NCBI RefSeq assembly: GCF_016698665.1
Contig: NZ_CP068046.1
Coordinates: 2,852,001-2,916,000, forward strand
Reading direction: 5' to 3'
Length of the DNA: 64,000 nucleotides
DNA from: Devosia rhizoryzae
GTDB lineage: Bacteria; Pseudomonadota; Alphaproteobacteria; Rhizobiales; Devosiaceae
Both the position numbers and the translations under genes were made by a program. Every line of letters starts with the position of its first letter. The first letter of the stretch is position 1. Below are positions 55,008 through 64,000 of this stretch, one piece after another. Under the pieces are notes generated by a model. The model saw only the letters and a program-made list of their open reading frames with translations, was not told where the DNA came from and did no database searches.

Positions 55008-55892
55008 ATGCCGGAATTGCCGGAAGTGGAAACGGTGCGACGGGGGCTTGAGCCCTGGCTTGAAGGGGCGACGATCCTCTCGGTGACGCTCAACCGCAAG
55101 GATCTGCGCTTTCCGTTTCCGCAAAATTTGAAGGAGGGGATCGAGGGGCAGACGGTCACGCGCGTCGGCCGCCGGGCCAAGTATCTGCTGATGACCCTTT
55201 CGAACGGCAAGACGCTCTTGAGCCATCTGGGCATGACCGGCTCCTGGCGCTTTGCCGAGCACGGCATCGACAAGCCGCCGCGTTACTATGAGCCCGGCAC
55301 CGAGCCCAAGCACGACCACATGATCTGGGAGCTCTCGCATCCCCAGCATGGCAAGAGCCACCTGATCTATGCCGATCCGCGCCGCTTCGGCTTCATCGAT
55401 CTCTACGACGACATCGACCAGAGCCCCTATCTGAAAGGCCTGGGCCCCGAGCCGCTCGGCAATGACTTCAACGCCGCCGAAATGGCCGCCGCCTTCAAAG
55501 GCAAGAAGGCGCCGATGAAGGCCGCACTTCTCGACCAGCGCGTCGTCGCCGGCCTGGGCAATATCTATGTCGCCGAGGCTCTCCACCGCGCCCATATCTT
55601 GCCCACCGTTGCAGCCGGCAGATTGATCACCAAGACCGGCAAACCCAAAAAGGCGCTGGAAGACCTGTCCGCCGCCGTGCGCGAAGTGCTGATCGCTGCC
55701 ATTGAGGTCGGCGGCTCGACCATCCGCGATTTCCGCAGCACGACGGGCGAAGGCTATTTCCAGCACAACTTTGCGGTTTATGACCGGGAGGGCGATCCAT
55801 GCCCCACCCCGCTTTGCACCGGTGTCGTCAAACGCATCGTCCAGTCCGGCCGCTCGACCTTTTACTGCCCGGTGTGCCAGAAGGCGCCCTGA
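55008..55892 (+). CDS. mutM: Formamidopyrimidine-DNA glycosylase
   Basis: 294 residues from the ATG at 55008 with an AAAGGAG ribosome site. The catalytic N-terminus PELPEVETVRRGL (Pro2, Glu3) is exact, the H2TH domain lies in the middle (LDQRVVAGLGNIYVAEAL), and a CX3C...CX2C zinc finger (CPTPLC, YCPVCQ) closes it. It excises 8-oxoguanine and formamidopyrimidines. Divergent from ubiE. Confidence 0.97.
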   Translation: MPELPEVETVRRGLEPWLEGATILSVTLNRKDLRFPFPQNLKEGIEGQTVTRVGRRAKYLLMTLSNGKTLLSHLGMTGSWRFAEHGIDKPPRYYEPGTEPKHDHMIWELSHPQHGKSHLIYADPRRFGFIDLYDDIDQSPYLKGLGPEPLGNDFNAAEMAAAFKGKKAPMKAALLDQRVVAGLGNIYVAEALHRAHILPTVAAGRLITKTGKPKKALEDLSAAVREVLIAAIEVGGSTIRDFRSTTGEGYFQHNFAVYDREGDPCPTPLCTGVVKRIVQSGRSTFYCPVCQKAP

Positions 55893-55900
55893 GGAAGACG

Positions 55901-56068
55901 CCCCCTCCCTAGCTTTGCTACGGCCTTCGGCCTAGCGGCGCTACCCTCCCCTCGAAGGGGGAGGGTCGGCCCGGTGGAGGCGACAAGCGCGGTGCCCACC
56001 TTCCCCCTCAGAGGGGAAGGCAAGCAAAGCTTGGCGACGGAGGAGCCTAGCGGCGCTCGGAAGGGGGT
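55901..56068. repeat. Dispersed repeat, family A copy 2
   Basis: Both ends match copy 1 at 35697-35877 closely, including CCTTCCCCCTCAGAGGGGAAGG-type hairpin arms and the closing GAGCCTAGCGGCGCTCGGAAG. Only the internal spacer differs. Confidence 0.72.
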
Positions 56069-56090
56069 GCCTGTTCGCTCCTGAATCTTA

Positions 56091-56119
56091 TTGACGCTCC
56101 CCCGCCTTTCCCCTATACC
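56091..56119 (+). promoter_or_regulatory. rpsT promoter
   Basis: TTGACG (56091-56096) and TATACC (56114-56119) at the ideal 17-base spacing, about 104 bases upstream of rpsT. This is the best housekeeping-type promoter in the window. Confidence 0.7.
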
Positions 56120-56222
56120 GCGCCCAACTTGGCGGCAGTCGATGTGCCGCCGATTTCATTTTATCTCCGGACGTCTGCGACTTTGAGCGCTGATCCGGCT
56201 TGGTTAGTTCAAGAGGACCAAC

Positions 56223-56489
56223 ATGGCCAATACGCCGTCAGCCAAGAAGGCGACCCGCAAGATTGCCGCCCGCACCGCGATCAACAAGTCGCGTCGTAGC
56301 CGCGTGCGCACCTTTATCCGCAAGGTCGAAGAAGCGATCACCGCTGGCGACCACGCCACCGCTTTTGCTGCCCTCAAGGCTGCCGAACCCGAGATCCACC
56401 GCGCTGCTGGCAAGGGCATCGTCCACTCCAATCTCGCCTCCCGCAAGGTGTCGCGCCTCAACTCGCGCGTGAAGGCTCTGGCGGTCTAA
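56223..56489 (+). CDS. rpsT: 30S ribosomal protein S20
   Basis: 88 residues, basic, with the S20 start [16 protein letters not shown] and internal [17 protein letters not shown]. An AAGAGGA ribosome site precedes the ATG. S20 binds 16S rRNA early in 30S assembly. Its own promoter and a strong terminator show it is monocistronic; the rpsT-dnaA neighbourhood is typical of Hyphomicrobiales. Confidence 0.98.
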   Translation: MANTPSAKKATRKIAARTAINKSRRSRVRTFIRKVEEAITAGDHATAFAALKAAEPEIHRAAGKGIVHSNLASRKVSRLNSRVKALAV

Positions 56490-56535
56490 ACTGTCCTGCT
56501 GCCGGGCTCCTGCCCGGCGCTTCCGAAACTGGCTG

Positions 56536-56562
56536 ATGGGCTCCTCGCGGAGCCCATTTTCT
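56536..56562 (+). terminator. Terminator of rpsT
   Basis: ATGGGCTCC pairs perfectly with GGAGCCCAT around TCGC and is followed by TTTTCTTT, 47 bases after the rpsT stop. Confidence 0.85.
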
Positions 56563-56778
56563 TTGGGCATCGGCAGGCAAGCTTTTTCGCAACACAACTG
56601 TCATGTGTCTCTTTGGTGACGGTCTTGCCGGCACCAGAACGGATCGCGTACGACAGGATTTTTCGTGTTTCTCGAAGACCTTAGCTTATTCTCGGCAGCA
56701 AAGGCCCGGCAGCCAAAAGGTCGCATGACGGTCTTGAAGGAAATTAATTTTTCACCATCTCAAAGACGCTAAGTGATC

Positions 56779-57002
56779 GAATCTGCATTGAGTCACAGCG
56801 GCTTGCGGGACCCTACAAAACTTGAGTCCGGAGCCACGTTTTGAGCAGTTCTGAGTCAAGCCCCTATTTCAGCGATTCACGTGTTGCGGGGGCAAATCGA
56901 GCCATTTAAGGTACTTTGGCCGGCGGGGAAAAAGGGGATTGAACGACCCCTTCAAGCCAAGCCGGCGGGTCTCGCAAGAGACCAAATCAGTAGGGTAGAT
57001 TC
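56779..57002. promoter_or_regulatory. Cluster of GANTC (CcrM-type) methylation sites
   Basis: GANTC occurs at 56779, 56790, 56824, 56853, 56874 and 56998. GANTC is expected about once per 256 bases at even composition. In alphaproteobacteria CcrM methylates GANTC, and clustered sites near dnaA and origins couple transcription to replication. Confidence 0.55.
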
Positions 57003-57219
57003 TGGGGCAGTTCCTCAAGGAAAGCCAGAAGAGATTGGCGCCTGTGCACAACAGTCGCCGTTTCGAATTTGGTGTGTTCCTTTCGTCCTTCGGCTGATCA
57101 AGCCGGGTTCACGCGAGAAAAGCATAGGCAAACGGCGGCTCAACCGCCGAACGAAAACGTGCGTCCGCTTGGCGGAGGCAGGGCGAAGCCGTGCCTGATA
57201 TCCTTCGGGATCAGGCACG
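56915..57219 (+). ncRNA. Candidate structured RNA or dnaA leader (successive hairpins)
   Basis: At least seven hairpins follow one another: AAGGGG/CCCCTT (56932-56952, inside GCCGGC/GCCGGC), GGTCTC-GCAA-GAGACC (56968-56983), TTCTGG/CCAGAA with inner TTCC/GGAA (57000-57030), GGCG-CTGT/ACAG-CGCC (57037-57059), CGGCT/AGCCG (57091-57105), CGGCGG/CCGCCG (57133-57149), TCCGC/GCGGA (57164-57176), and CGTGCCTGAT...CC-TTCG-GG...ATCAGGCACG (57190-57219). GNRA and UUCG loops favour an RNA. It ends 63 bases before dnaA. No known RNA family recognised. Confidence 0.4.
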
Positions 57220-57282
57220 ATCAGCGACAGGCAACATCCCGGGTTTTGCGGACCTAGGGCAACTTTATGGGGCTAAAAAGCA

Positions 57283-58815
57283 ATGATGCGACAGGCGATC
57301 GTGGAAAAGGATCAGTGGGCAAACCCTGCACCTTCTTCCCAAACTCTTTCCCCCAAAGGCACCAATCCTGTCATGTCCGATAGCTCTTCCGAAACGCAGC
57401 GCGACCTTTGGAACCGTGTGCGTGCGCGGCTCAAGACCGCCGTCGGCGAAGATGTCTTTACCTCCTGGTTTGCCCGGCTCGAGCTCGAAGAAATCGTCGA
57501 GGACACGGTGCACCTGTCCGCGCCGACCCGGTTCCTCTGCTCCTGGGTGCAGTCCAATTATGCAGAGCGCATCGTAGAGACCTTCCGCAATGACGTGCCC
57601 GAAGTGGCGCGCCTTCAGGTCACCATGCGCGTCAATGGTCAGGCCCGCCCCCGGCTTGCTCCTGTTGCCGAGGCTGTAAGCGAAGCCCCGGCTGTTGAAA
57701 GCGCTGCACCGGCACCCGTCGCTGCGCCAGCCACGCCGCGCCTCGTCCGCGAAACCGCCAAGGGCGATGCCCTTTCCGGCAGCGCCATCGATCCGCGCAT
57801 GACGTTTGAGAGCTTTGTTTCGGGCGAAGCCAACGAAATGGCCTTTGGCGTTGCCAAGCAGATCGCCAATGCAGCCGCCAACAACACCGTGACCTTCAAC
57901 CCGGTCTATATCCATTCCACCGTTGGCCTCGGAAAGTCGCACCTCCTCAACGCCATCGCCCATCAGGTGCAGACGGCGGATCCGAGCAAGAACATCGTTT
58001 ATCTCACCGCCGACCACTTCATGTACCATTTCATCACGGCCGTGCAGCGCCAGTCGGCGCTGGGCTTCAAGGAATGGCTGCGCCGGGTCGATCTGCTGCT
58101 GATCGACGACATGCAGTTCCTCCAGGGTAAGTCGGCTACCGAATTCGGCCATACGCTGGGTACGCTGCTGACCGGCGCCAAGCAGGTCGTGGTGGCCGGC
58201 GATGCACCGCCGCGCGATCTTGAAATGCTCGATGAACGCGTGCGTTCGCGTCTTTCCGGCGGTCTTGTCGTGCCGATCTCGACCTTTGACCTTGATCTCC
58301 GCCGCGCCATTGTCGAGCGTCGCGCCGCGCATGTGAATTCGCGCTTCGGCATGGCCTTCCCGACCGCCGTGATCGATTACGTCGCTCGGGCCGTGGTCAG
58401 CCATGGCCGCGATCTCGATGGCGCCGTTAACCGCCTCGTCGCCGCCAATCAGCTTACCGGTGAACTCATCACCGTGCCGCTGGCGGAAAAGACGCTGGCC
58501 GACCTGATCCGCGCCCGCGACGCCAAGCGCGTGCGCATCGAGGACATCCTCAAGGCCGTGTCGCGCCACTACAAGGTGCCGCGCAACGAACTCCTTTCCG
58601 CCCGCCGCTCGCGCGACGTGGTCCGCCCGCGCCAGATCGCCATGTATCTGGCGAAGGCCCTCACCGCCCGTTCGCTGCCCGAAATCGGCCGGCGCTTCGG
58701 TGGCCGCGACCACACCACCGTCCTGCACTCGGTGCGTAAGGTCGAGCAGATGATCAAGGACGACATCGAGCTTGGCCAGGAGATCGAGCTCCTGAAGCGG
58801 ATGCTCGAAGAGTAA
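57283..58815 (+). CDS. dnaA: Chromosomal replication initiator protein DnaA
   Basis: 510 residues from 57283; an ATG at 57373 (MSDSSSETQRDLW) would remove 30 atypical residues and may be the true start. Domain I begins DLWNRVRARLKTAVGE, domain II is an Ala/Pro-rich linker, domain III has Walker A VGLGKSHLL (about residue 216) and Walker B LLIDDMQFLQG, and domain IV holds the box-binding DHTTVLHSVRKVE signature. It opens oriC. Preceded by the hairpin-rich block and GANTC cluster. Confidence 0.97.
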   Translation: MMRQAIVEKDQWANPAPSSQTLSPKGTNPVMSDSSSETQRDLWNRVRARLKTAVGEDVFTSWFARLELEEIVEDTVHLSAPTRFLCSWVQSNYAERIVETFRNDVPEVARLQVTMRVNGQARPRLAPVAEAVSEAPAVESAAPAPVAAPATPRLVRETAKGDALSGSAIDPRMTFESFVSGEANEMAFGVAKQIANAAANNTVTFNPVYIHSTVGLGKSHLLNAIAHQVQTADPSKNIVYLTADHFMYHFITAVQRQSALGFKEWLRRVDLLLIDDMQFLQGKSATEFGHTLGTLLTGAKQVVVAGDAPPRDLEMLDERVRSRLSGGLVVPISTFDLDLRRAIVERRAAHVNSRFGMAFPTAVIDYVARAVVSHGRDLDGAVNRLVAANQLTGELITVPLAEKTLADLIRARDAKRVRIEDILKAVSRHYKVPRNELLSARRSRDVVRPRQIAMYLAKALTARSLPEIGRRFGGRDHTTVLHSVRKVEQMIKDDIELGQEIELLKRMLEE

Positions 58816-58821
58816 GAGAAA

Positions 58822-58939
58822 GCCCCCACCCAAGCTCCCCCGTAAGTCGGGGGAGGAGCTCTATCGAGCTCGTGGCTGGATATGGGGCACGCACCAGCGC
58901 GCTCCTCCCCCTCCTCAAGGGGGAGGCCGGGTGGGGGCG
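58822..58939. repeat. Dispersed palindromic repeat, family C copy 3
   Basis: CCCCCACCCAAGCTCCCCCG and CAAGGGGGAGGCCGGGTGGGGG are inverted outer arms; TCCCCCGTAAGTCGGGGGA and CTCCTCCCCCTCCTCAAGGGGGAG are inner hairpins. It starts seven bases after the dnaA stop and may help end the transcript. Confidence 0.7.
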
Positions 58940-59000
58940 CTTTCCACACACCTTTGTCAGATGCCTTGATCCAGACACGTGCCCCGGCCAAAAGCGAGCC

Positions 59001-59375
59001 ATGTTGCGATTTATCCTGCCGCTTTTGACGTTTATCGCCGTTCCTGCTCAGGCGGCACCCACCACCGCCGATCTGCAGATCGAGCAGACCCTTGCGGTCG
59101 CGCTCGAAGTGCAGAACCAGATCCTGGCTTGCTGGAGCCTGCCCTCCGGCTACGAGAACAAACTGGTTTCCGTGCGCCTCGCCTTTTTCGGCGACGGTAC
59201 GCTCGATGGCGATCCCTCGCTCGAACCGCAGAGCCTGATCATTGCCCGGCGCTATCCCGAGCTCATGCGATCAATCGCCGGAGCCATCGAAAACTGCCTC
59301 CCCTATACCGGTCTTGAAGCCCTCGGCGCCGGCCCGGGCGAGCGCTTCGACATCACCGTGCATTTCCAGAGCTAG
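59001..59375 (+). CDS. Small secreted protein of unknown function
   Basis: 124 residues from the ATG at 59001 with a Sec signal peptide (about 1-18, ending VPAQA). The mature part (LACWSLPSGYENKLVSVRLAF; AIENCLPYTGLEAL) has two cysteines that may form a disulphide and resembles the TonB/TolA C-terminal-like domains found in short envelope proteins, but this is only a pattern impression. It lies between dnaA and dnaN and has its own terminator. Confidence 0.7.
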   Translation: MLRFILPLLTFIAVPAQAAPTTADLQIEQTLAVALEVQNQILACWSLPSGYENKLVSVRLAFFGDGTLDGDPSLEPQSLIIARRYPELMRSIAGAIENCLPYTGLEALGAGPGERFDITVHFQS

Positions 59376-59445
59376 TCCACAGCTTGGCAAGGGCGAAAAG
59401 CCGCGCCGGCCTTGCCAATCTCTGATGAAACTGTAAACGTCCCAG

Positions 59446-59466
59446 CCCGGCTTCCGGCCGGGTTTT
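59446..59466 (+). terminator. Terminator before dnaN
   Basis: CCCGGC pairs with GCCGGG around TTCCG and leads into TTTT, 70 bases after the small secreted protein gene and 31 bases before dnaN. Confidence 0.65.
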
Positions 59467-59496
59467 ACCGTCGCGTAATGCCAGGATTTGTCGCTC

Positions 59497-60621
59497 ATGA
59501 AAGTCACGCTCGAACGCAATCATCTGCTCAAATCGCTGAGCCATGTGCATCGGGTGGTGGAACGCCGCAATACCTATCCGATCCTCGCCAACGTCCTGTT
59601 CAAGGCCGGTGACGACCGGGTCGAACTGCGCGCCACGGACCTCGACATCGAAGTGACCGAAAGCGTGCCGGCCATGGTCTCGACGCCGGGCACGACGACG
59701 GTGCCGGCGCATACGCTTTATGAAATCGTGCGCAAGCTTTCCGACGGCGCCGAAGTGCGCCTCGAAACCGATGGCGGCGAGAACATGGTTCTCACTTCCG
59801 GTCGCTCGCGCTTCAACCTCGCCTGCCTCTCGCCCGACAGCTTCCCGGATCTCAAATCCGGCGCCTTTCCGCATGAATTCGACATGCCCGCTGCCTCGCT
59901 GCGCGAGCTGATCGAGCGGACGCAGTTCGCGATCTCCAACGAAGAAACGCGCTACTACCTCAACGGCATCTATTTCCACGCCGTGCAGAATACGCAGTCC
60001 GGCGCCCTCTTCCGCGCCGTGGCCACCGACGGCCACCGAATGGCGCGCGCCGAGATCGCCGCACCCGCCGGCTCGGAAGGCATGAGCGGCATCATCGTGC
60101 CCAAAAAGACCGTGGGCGAAGTGCAGAAGCTGCTCGACGGCGTCGATGGCGACGTCAAGGTCGAGGTTTCCGACACCAAGATCCGCTTCACCGTCGGCCC
60201 GGTCGTGCTGCTCAGCAAGCTGATCGAAGGCACCTTCCCCGATTATGACCGGGTGACGCCCAAGAACAACGACAAGCAGATGATGGTCGACAAGGCTGGC
60301 TTTGCCATTGCCGTTGATCGCGTCTCGACCATCGCCTCCGATCGCGGCGGCAAGGCCGTCAAGCTCCAGGCCCGCGACGGCCTGCTCGAGCTTTCGGTCA
60401 CCAATCCGGACCACGGCACCGCTTCCGAAGAAGTGGCGGTCGAGTTCGACACCGATGGCTTCGAGATCGGCTTCAATGCCCGCTACCTCCTCGACATCAT
60501 CCAGCAGATCCGCTCCGAAAGCGCCGTCTTCCTCTTCAACGACGCCAACTCCCCGACGCTGGTCAAGGAACAGGGCACCGAGGCAAATGCACTTTACGTG
60601 TTGATGCCGATGCGGGTTTGA
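59497..60621 (+). CDS. dnaN: DNA polymerase III beta subunit (sliding clamp)
   Basis: 374 residues from the ATG at 59497, the family length. Landmarks: MKVTLERNHLLKSLSHVHRVVERRNTYPIL in segments, TRYYLNGIYFH, VATDGHRMA and the C-terminal VLMPMRV tail. Three clamp domains are complete. The dimeric ring tethers polymerase III and repair proteins. It is separated from recF by a 124-base repeat. Confidence 0.97.
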   Translation: MKVTLERNHLLKSLSHVHRVVERRNTYPILANVLFKAGDDRVELRATDLDIEVTESVPAMVSTPGTTTVPAHTLYEIVRKLSDGAEVRLETDGGENMVLTSGRSRFNLACLSPDSFPDLKSGAFPHEFDMPAASLRELIERTQFAISNEETRYYLNGIYFHAVQNTQSGALFRAVATDGHRMARAEIAAPAGSEGMSGIIVPKKTVGEVQKLLDGVDGDVKVEVSDTKIRFTVGPVVLLSKLIEGTFPDYDRVTPKNNDKQMMVDKAGFAIAVDRVSTIASDRGGKAVKLQARDGLLELSVTNPDHGTASEEVAVEFDTDGFEIGFNARYLLDIIQQIRSESAVFLFNDANSPTLVKEQGTEANALYVLMPMRV

Positions 60622-60647
60622 GCGAGCACATTTCGGCACTTATGAAG

Positions 60648-60771
60648 GCCCCCTCACCCGCCGCATGGCGGCGACCTCTCCCCCCAGGGAGAGGTAAGAG
60701 TGGCCCCCAAGCAGCGCAGCAGCACCTCTCCCTTTGGGGGAGAGGTCGGCCGCAGGCCGGGTGAGGGGGCC
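60648..60771. repeat. Dispersed palindromic repeat, family D, carrying the recF start signals
   Basis: CCCCCTCACCCG and CGGGTGAGGGGG are outer inverted ends; GGCGGCGACCTCTCCCC/CCTTTGGGGGAGAGGTCGGCC is an inner pair. The right end GTGAGGGGG acts as the purine-rich ribosome site for the recF TTG codons at 60772 and 60775. Confidence 0.7.
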
Positions 60772-61881
60772 TTGTTGATCCGCCACATCTCCCGCCTGCG
60801 CCTGACGGCCTTTCGCAATTACACCTCCGCCGCGCTCGATCTGGACGAGCGCCACGTCGTGCTGACCGGGCCCAATGGCTCGGGCAAGACCAATCTGCTG
60901 GAGGCCATTTCCGTCCTCTCGCCGGGGCGGGGCCTGCGCGGCGCGAGTTTTGAGACGCTGCAGCAGCATGGCTCGGACCATGGCTGGGCGGTGGCGGCGA
61001 CGGTCGAGACCGGGGACGGCCCATCCGATATCGGTACCGGCGCCATGCCCGATGGCGGGCGGCGGGTGCGGATCAATGGCGCCAATGCCCGTTCCATCGA
61101 AGCAATGAGCGATTACCTGCGCGTGCTTTGGCTGACGCCGGCCATGGACGGCCTTTTTTCCGGCCCCGCGGGCGAGCGACGGCGGTTCCTCGACCGGCTG
61201 GTAACGACGCTTATTCCGTCCCATTCCGCGGCAGTCGGTGACTTCGAAAAGCTCATGCGGCAGCGCAATAGGCTCCTTGAAGAAGAAGGCGATCCGCGCT
61301 GGCTCAGCGCCGTCGAGACACAGATGGCCGAGCTTGGCGCCTCGATCCACCTCAACCGCACCGATAGCCTCCAGCACCTTCAGGCGCTGGTGTCCGAAAG
61401 CCTCGACGACGGCTCTTTCCCCGCCGCCGAATTGGCGCTGACGCCGCTATTCGACACCGGGGCCGTGCCCGAAACGTCCGCAGCGCTCGAAACCCTCCTG
61501 GCGCAGCGCTGGCATGCGCTGCGCCCCCTTGATCGAGCGGCCGGACGCACCACATCAGGACCACACCGGGTGGACCTCGAGGTCATGCACGCGCAAAAGC
61601 GCATGCCGGCGGCTTTGGGCTCGACCGGCGAGCAGAAGGCGCTGCTGATCGGCCTGATCCTCGCCCATGCCCGCCTGGTGCGTTTGCGGACAGGCATCGT
61701 GCCCTTCCTTCTTCTCGACGAGATTGCTGCCCACCTCGATCCCGATCGGCGCCGGGCGCTGTTTTCGGCTTTGGACGGGCTCGAGACGCAGTGTTTTCTG
61801 ACCGGCACCGACGCGGTGCTGTTCGAGGCGCTGGAGGATCGGGCGCAGCGCATTCCGGTGCGGGACGGGCGGCTCGGGTAA
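60772..61881 (+). CDS. recF: DNA replication and repair protein RecF
   Basis: 369 residues from a TTG at 60772 (or 60775); a GTG at 60700 is open but would translate the repeat. Family N-terminus IRHISRLRLTAFRNY follows the TTG. Walker A GPNGSGKTNLLEAI (about residue 35), STGEQKALLIGLILAHA signature and LLLDEIAAHLD Walker B are intact. RecF loads RecA at gaps with RecO and RecR. The start site sits at the end of a dispersed repeat. Confidence 0.94.
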   Translation: MLIRHISRLRLTAFRNYTSAALDLDERHVVLTGPNGSGKTNLLEAISVLSPGRGLRGASFETLQQHGSDHGWAVAATVETGDGPSDIGTGAMPDGGRRVRINGANARSIEAMSDYLRVLWLTPAMDGLFSGPAGERRRFLDRLVTTLIPSHSAAVGDFEKLMRQRNRLLEEEGDPRWLSAVETQMAELGASIHLNRTDSLQHLQALVSESLDDGSFPAAELALTPLFDTGAVPETSAALETLLAQRWHALRPLDRAAGRTTSGPHRVDLEVMHAQKRMPAALGSTGEQKALLIGLILAHARLVRLRTGIVPFLLLDEIAAHLDPDRRRALFSALDGLETQCFLTGTDAVLFEALEDRAQRIPVRDGRLG

Positions 61882-61941
61882 TCCCCTGCGAAAAGCCCGC
61901 AAACGGGCAAATTCCTTGGGGTTTGAGCCCCATTCCGCTAG

Positions 61942-64000
<2,059 letters not shown>

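Larger units (their letters stand above)
55893..56222. other. Intergenic region mutM-rpsT: repeat plus rpsT promoter
   Basis: No gene seen. Family A repeat copy 2 occupies 55901-56068, followed by the rpsT promoter at 56091-56119 and a leader of about 100 bases. Confidence 0.7.
56490..57282. other. 793-base gap rpsT-dnaA: terminator, GANTC cluster, hairpin-rich block
   Basis: No credible protein gene. After the rpsT terminator, an 11-base direct repeat TGACGGTCTTG occurs at 56617 and 56726. Five GANTC sites lie in 56779-56878, with one more at 56998, followed by a hairpin-dense block to 57219. One weak DnaA-box-like sequence (TGTGCACAA, 57043-57051; 7 of 9 on the other strand) is present; no exact TTATCCACA is seen. 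A possible origin or regulatory leader region. Confidence 0.55.

Noticed and set aside
56915..57219. Assignment of the hairpin block to RNase P RNA, tmRNA, SRP RNA or 6S RNA
   Set aside because: None of the characteristic conserved cores of these RNAs was seen.
56490..57282. A definite oriC call
   Set aside because: Position and GANTC sites are suggestive, but no exact DnaA box (TTATCCACA) was found, only one weak 7-of-9 match, and many Hyphomicrobiales have the origin near hemE instead.
57283..57372. Firm choice of the dnaA start at 57283
   Set aside because: The first 30 residues look unlike other DnaA N-termini and neither start has a convincing ribosome site, so the start is left open.

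Overview
The window looks like chromosomal DNA of a GC-rich alphaproteobacterium of the order Hyphomicrobiales, probably close to Devosia. This is inferred from gene order (irr/fabA-fabB, uppP-GST-queG, ubiE-ubiB-dut, rpsT-dnaA), an IF-3 beginning with the rhizobial 'RRP' N-terminus, GANTC and CtrA-type sites, and many short GC-rich intergenic palindromes. No species can be proven from the sequence alone.

Layout. 1-1898 (minus): the 5' part of an FAD/Fe-S dehydrogenase gene, cut by the window edge. 2092-8391: a sugar-type ABC importer (binding protein, two permeases, ATPase) interleaved with two Gfo/Idh/MocA oxidoreductases. 8481-10736: a short UvrA-like ATPase. 10805-22670: a complete C-P lyase phosphonate locus (phnMN, divergent repressor phnF, phnGHIJKL plus a hexapeptide acetyltransferase, then phnC-D-E1-E2), with a perfect PhnF-type operator and a three-half-site Pho box. 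22772-26899: a three-gene operon of unknown role (secreted SEL1-repeat protein, DUF2235 hydrolase with a C-terminal LysM, membrane-anchored TPR protein). A tRNA-Gly(GCC) follows.

27256-36611 holds CnoX-like thioredoxin, Lon-N-type and Trm112 proteins, an Ubi hydroxylase (minus), glnK-amtB behind a sigma-54 promoter, ftsK behind a CtrA-like site, and lolA. 36771-42615 holds uppP, a GST, queG, an epimerase, a GNAT, a hydrolase and infC with a likely ATT start. 42674-49880 contains two DUF2382 stress-type genes, a minus-strand operon (nat, ydeI-like, DUF1697, rbsK), irr, and fabA-fabB. 49877-54908 is a minus-strand run ubiE-ubiB-lipoprotein-dut-DUF2259-moeB-small ORF, divergent from mutM. 56223 to the end is the replication-initiation neighbourhood: rpsT, a 793-base gap, dnaA, a small secreted protein, dnaN, recF and a partial gyrB.

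The most unusual non-coding signal is the rpsT-dnaA gap: five GANTC (CcrM-type) sites within 100 bases, followed by about 300 bases packed with successive hairpins ending in a UUCG-capped stem just before dnaA. Several dispersed palindromic repeats have been co-opted as gene ends or starts: the start regions of recF and queG and the stop codon of an alpha/beta hydrolase lie inside repeats.
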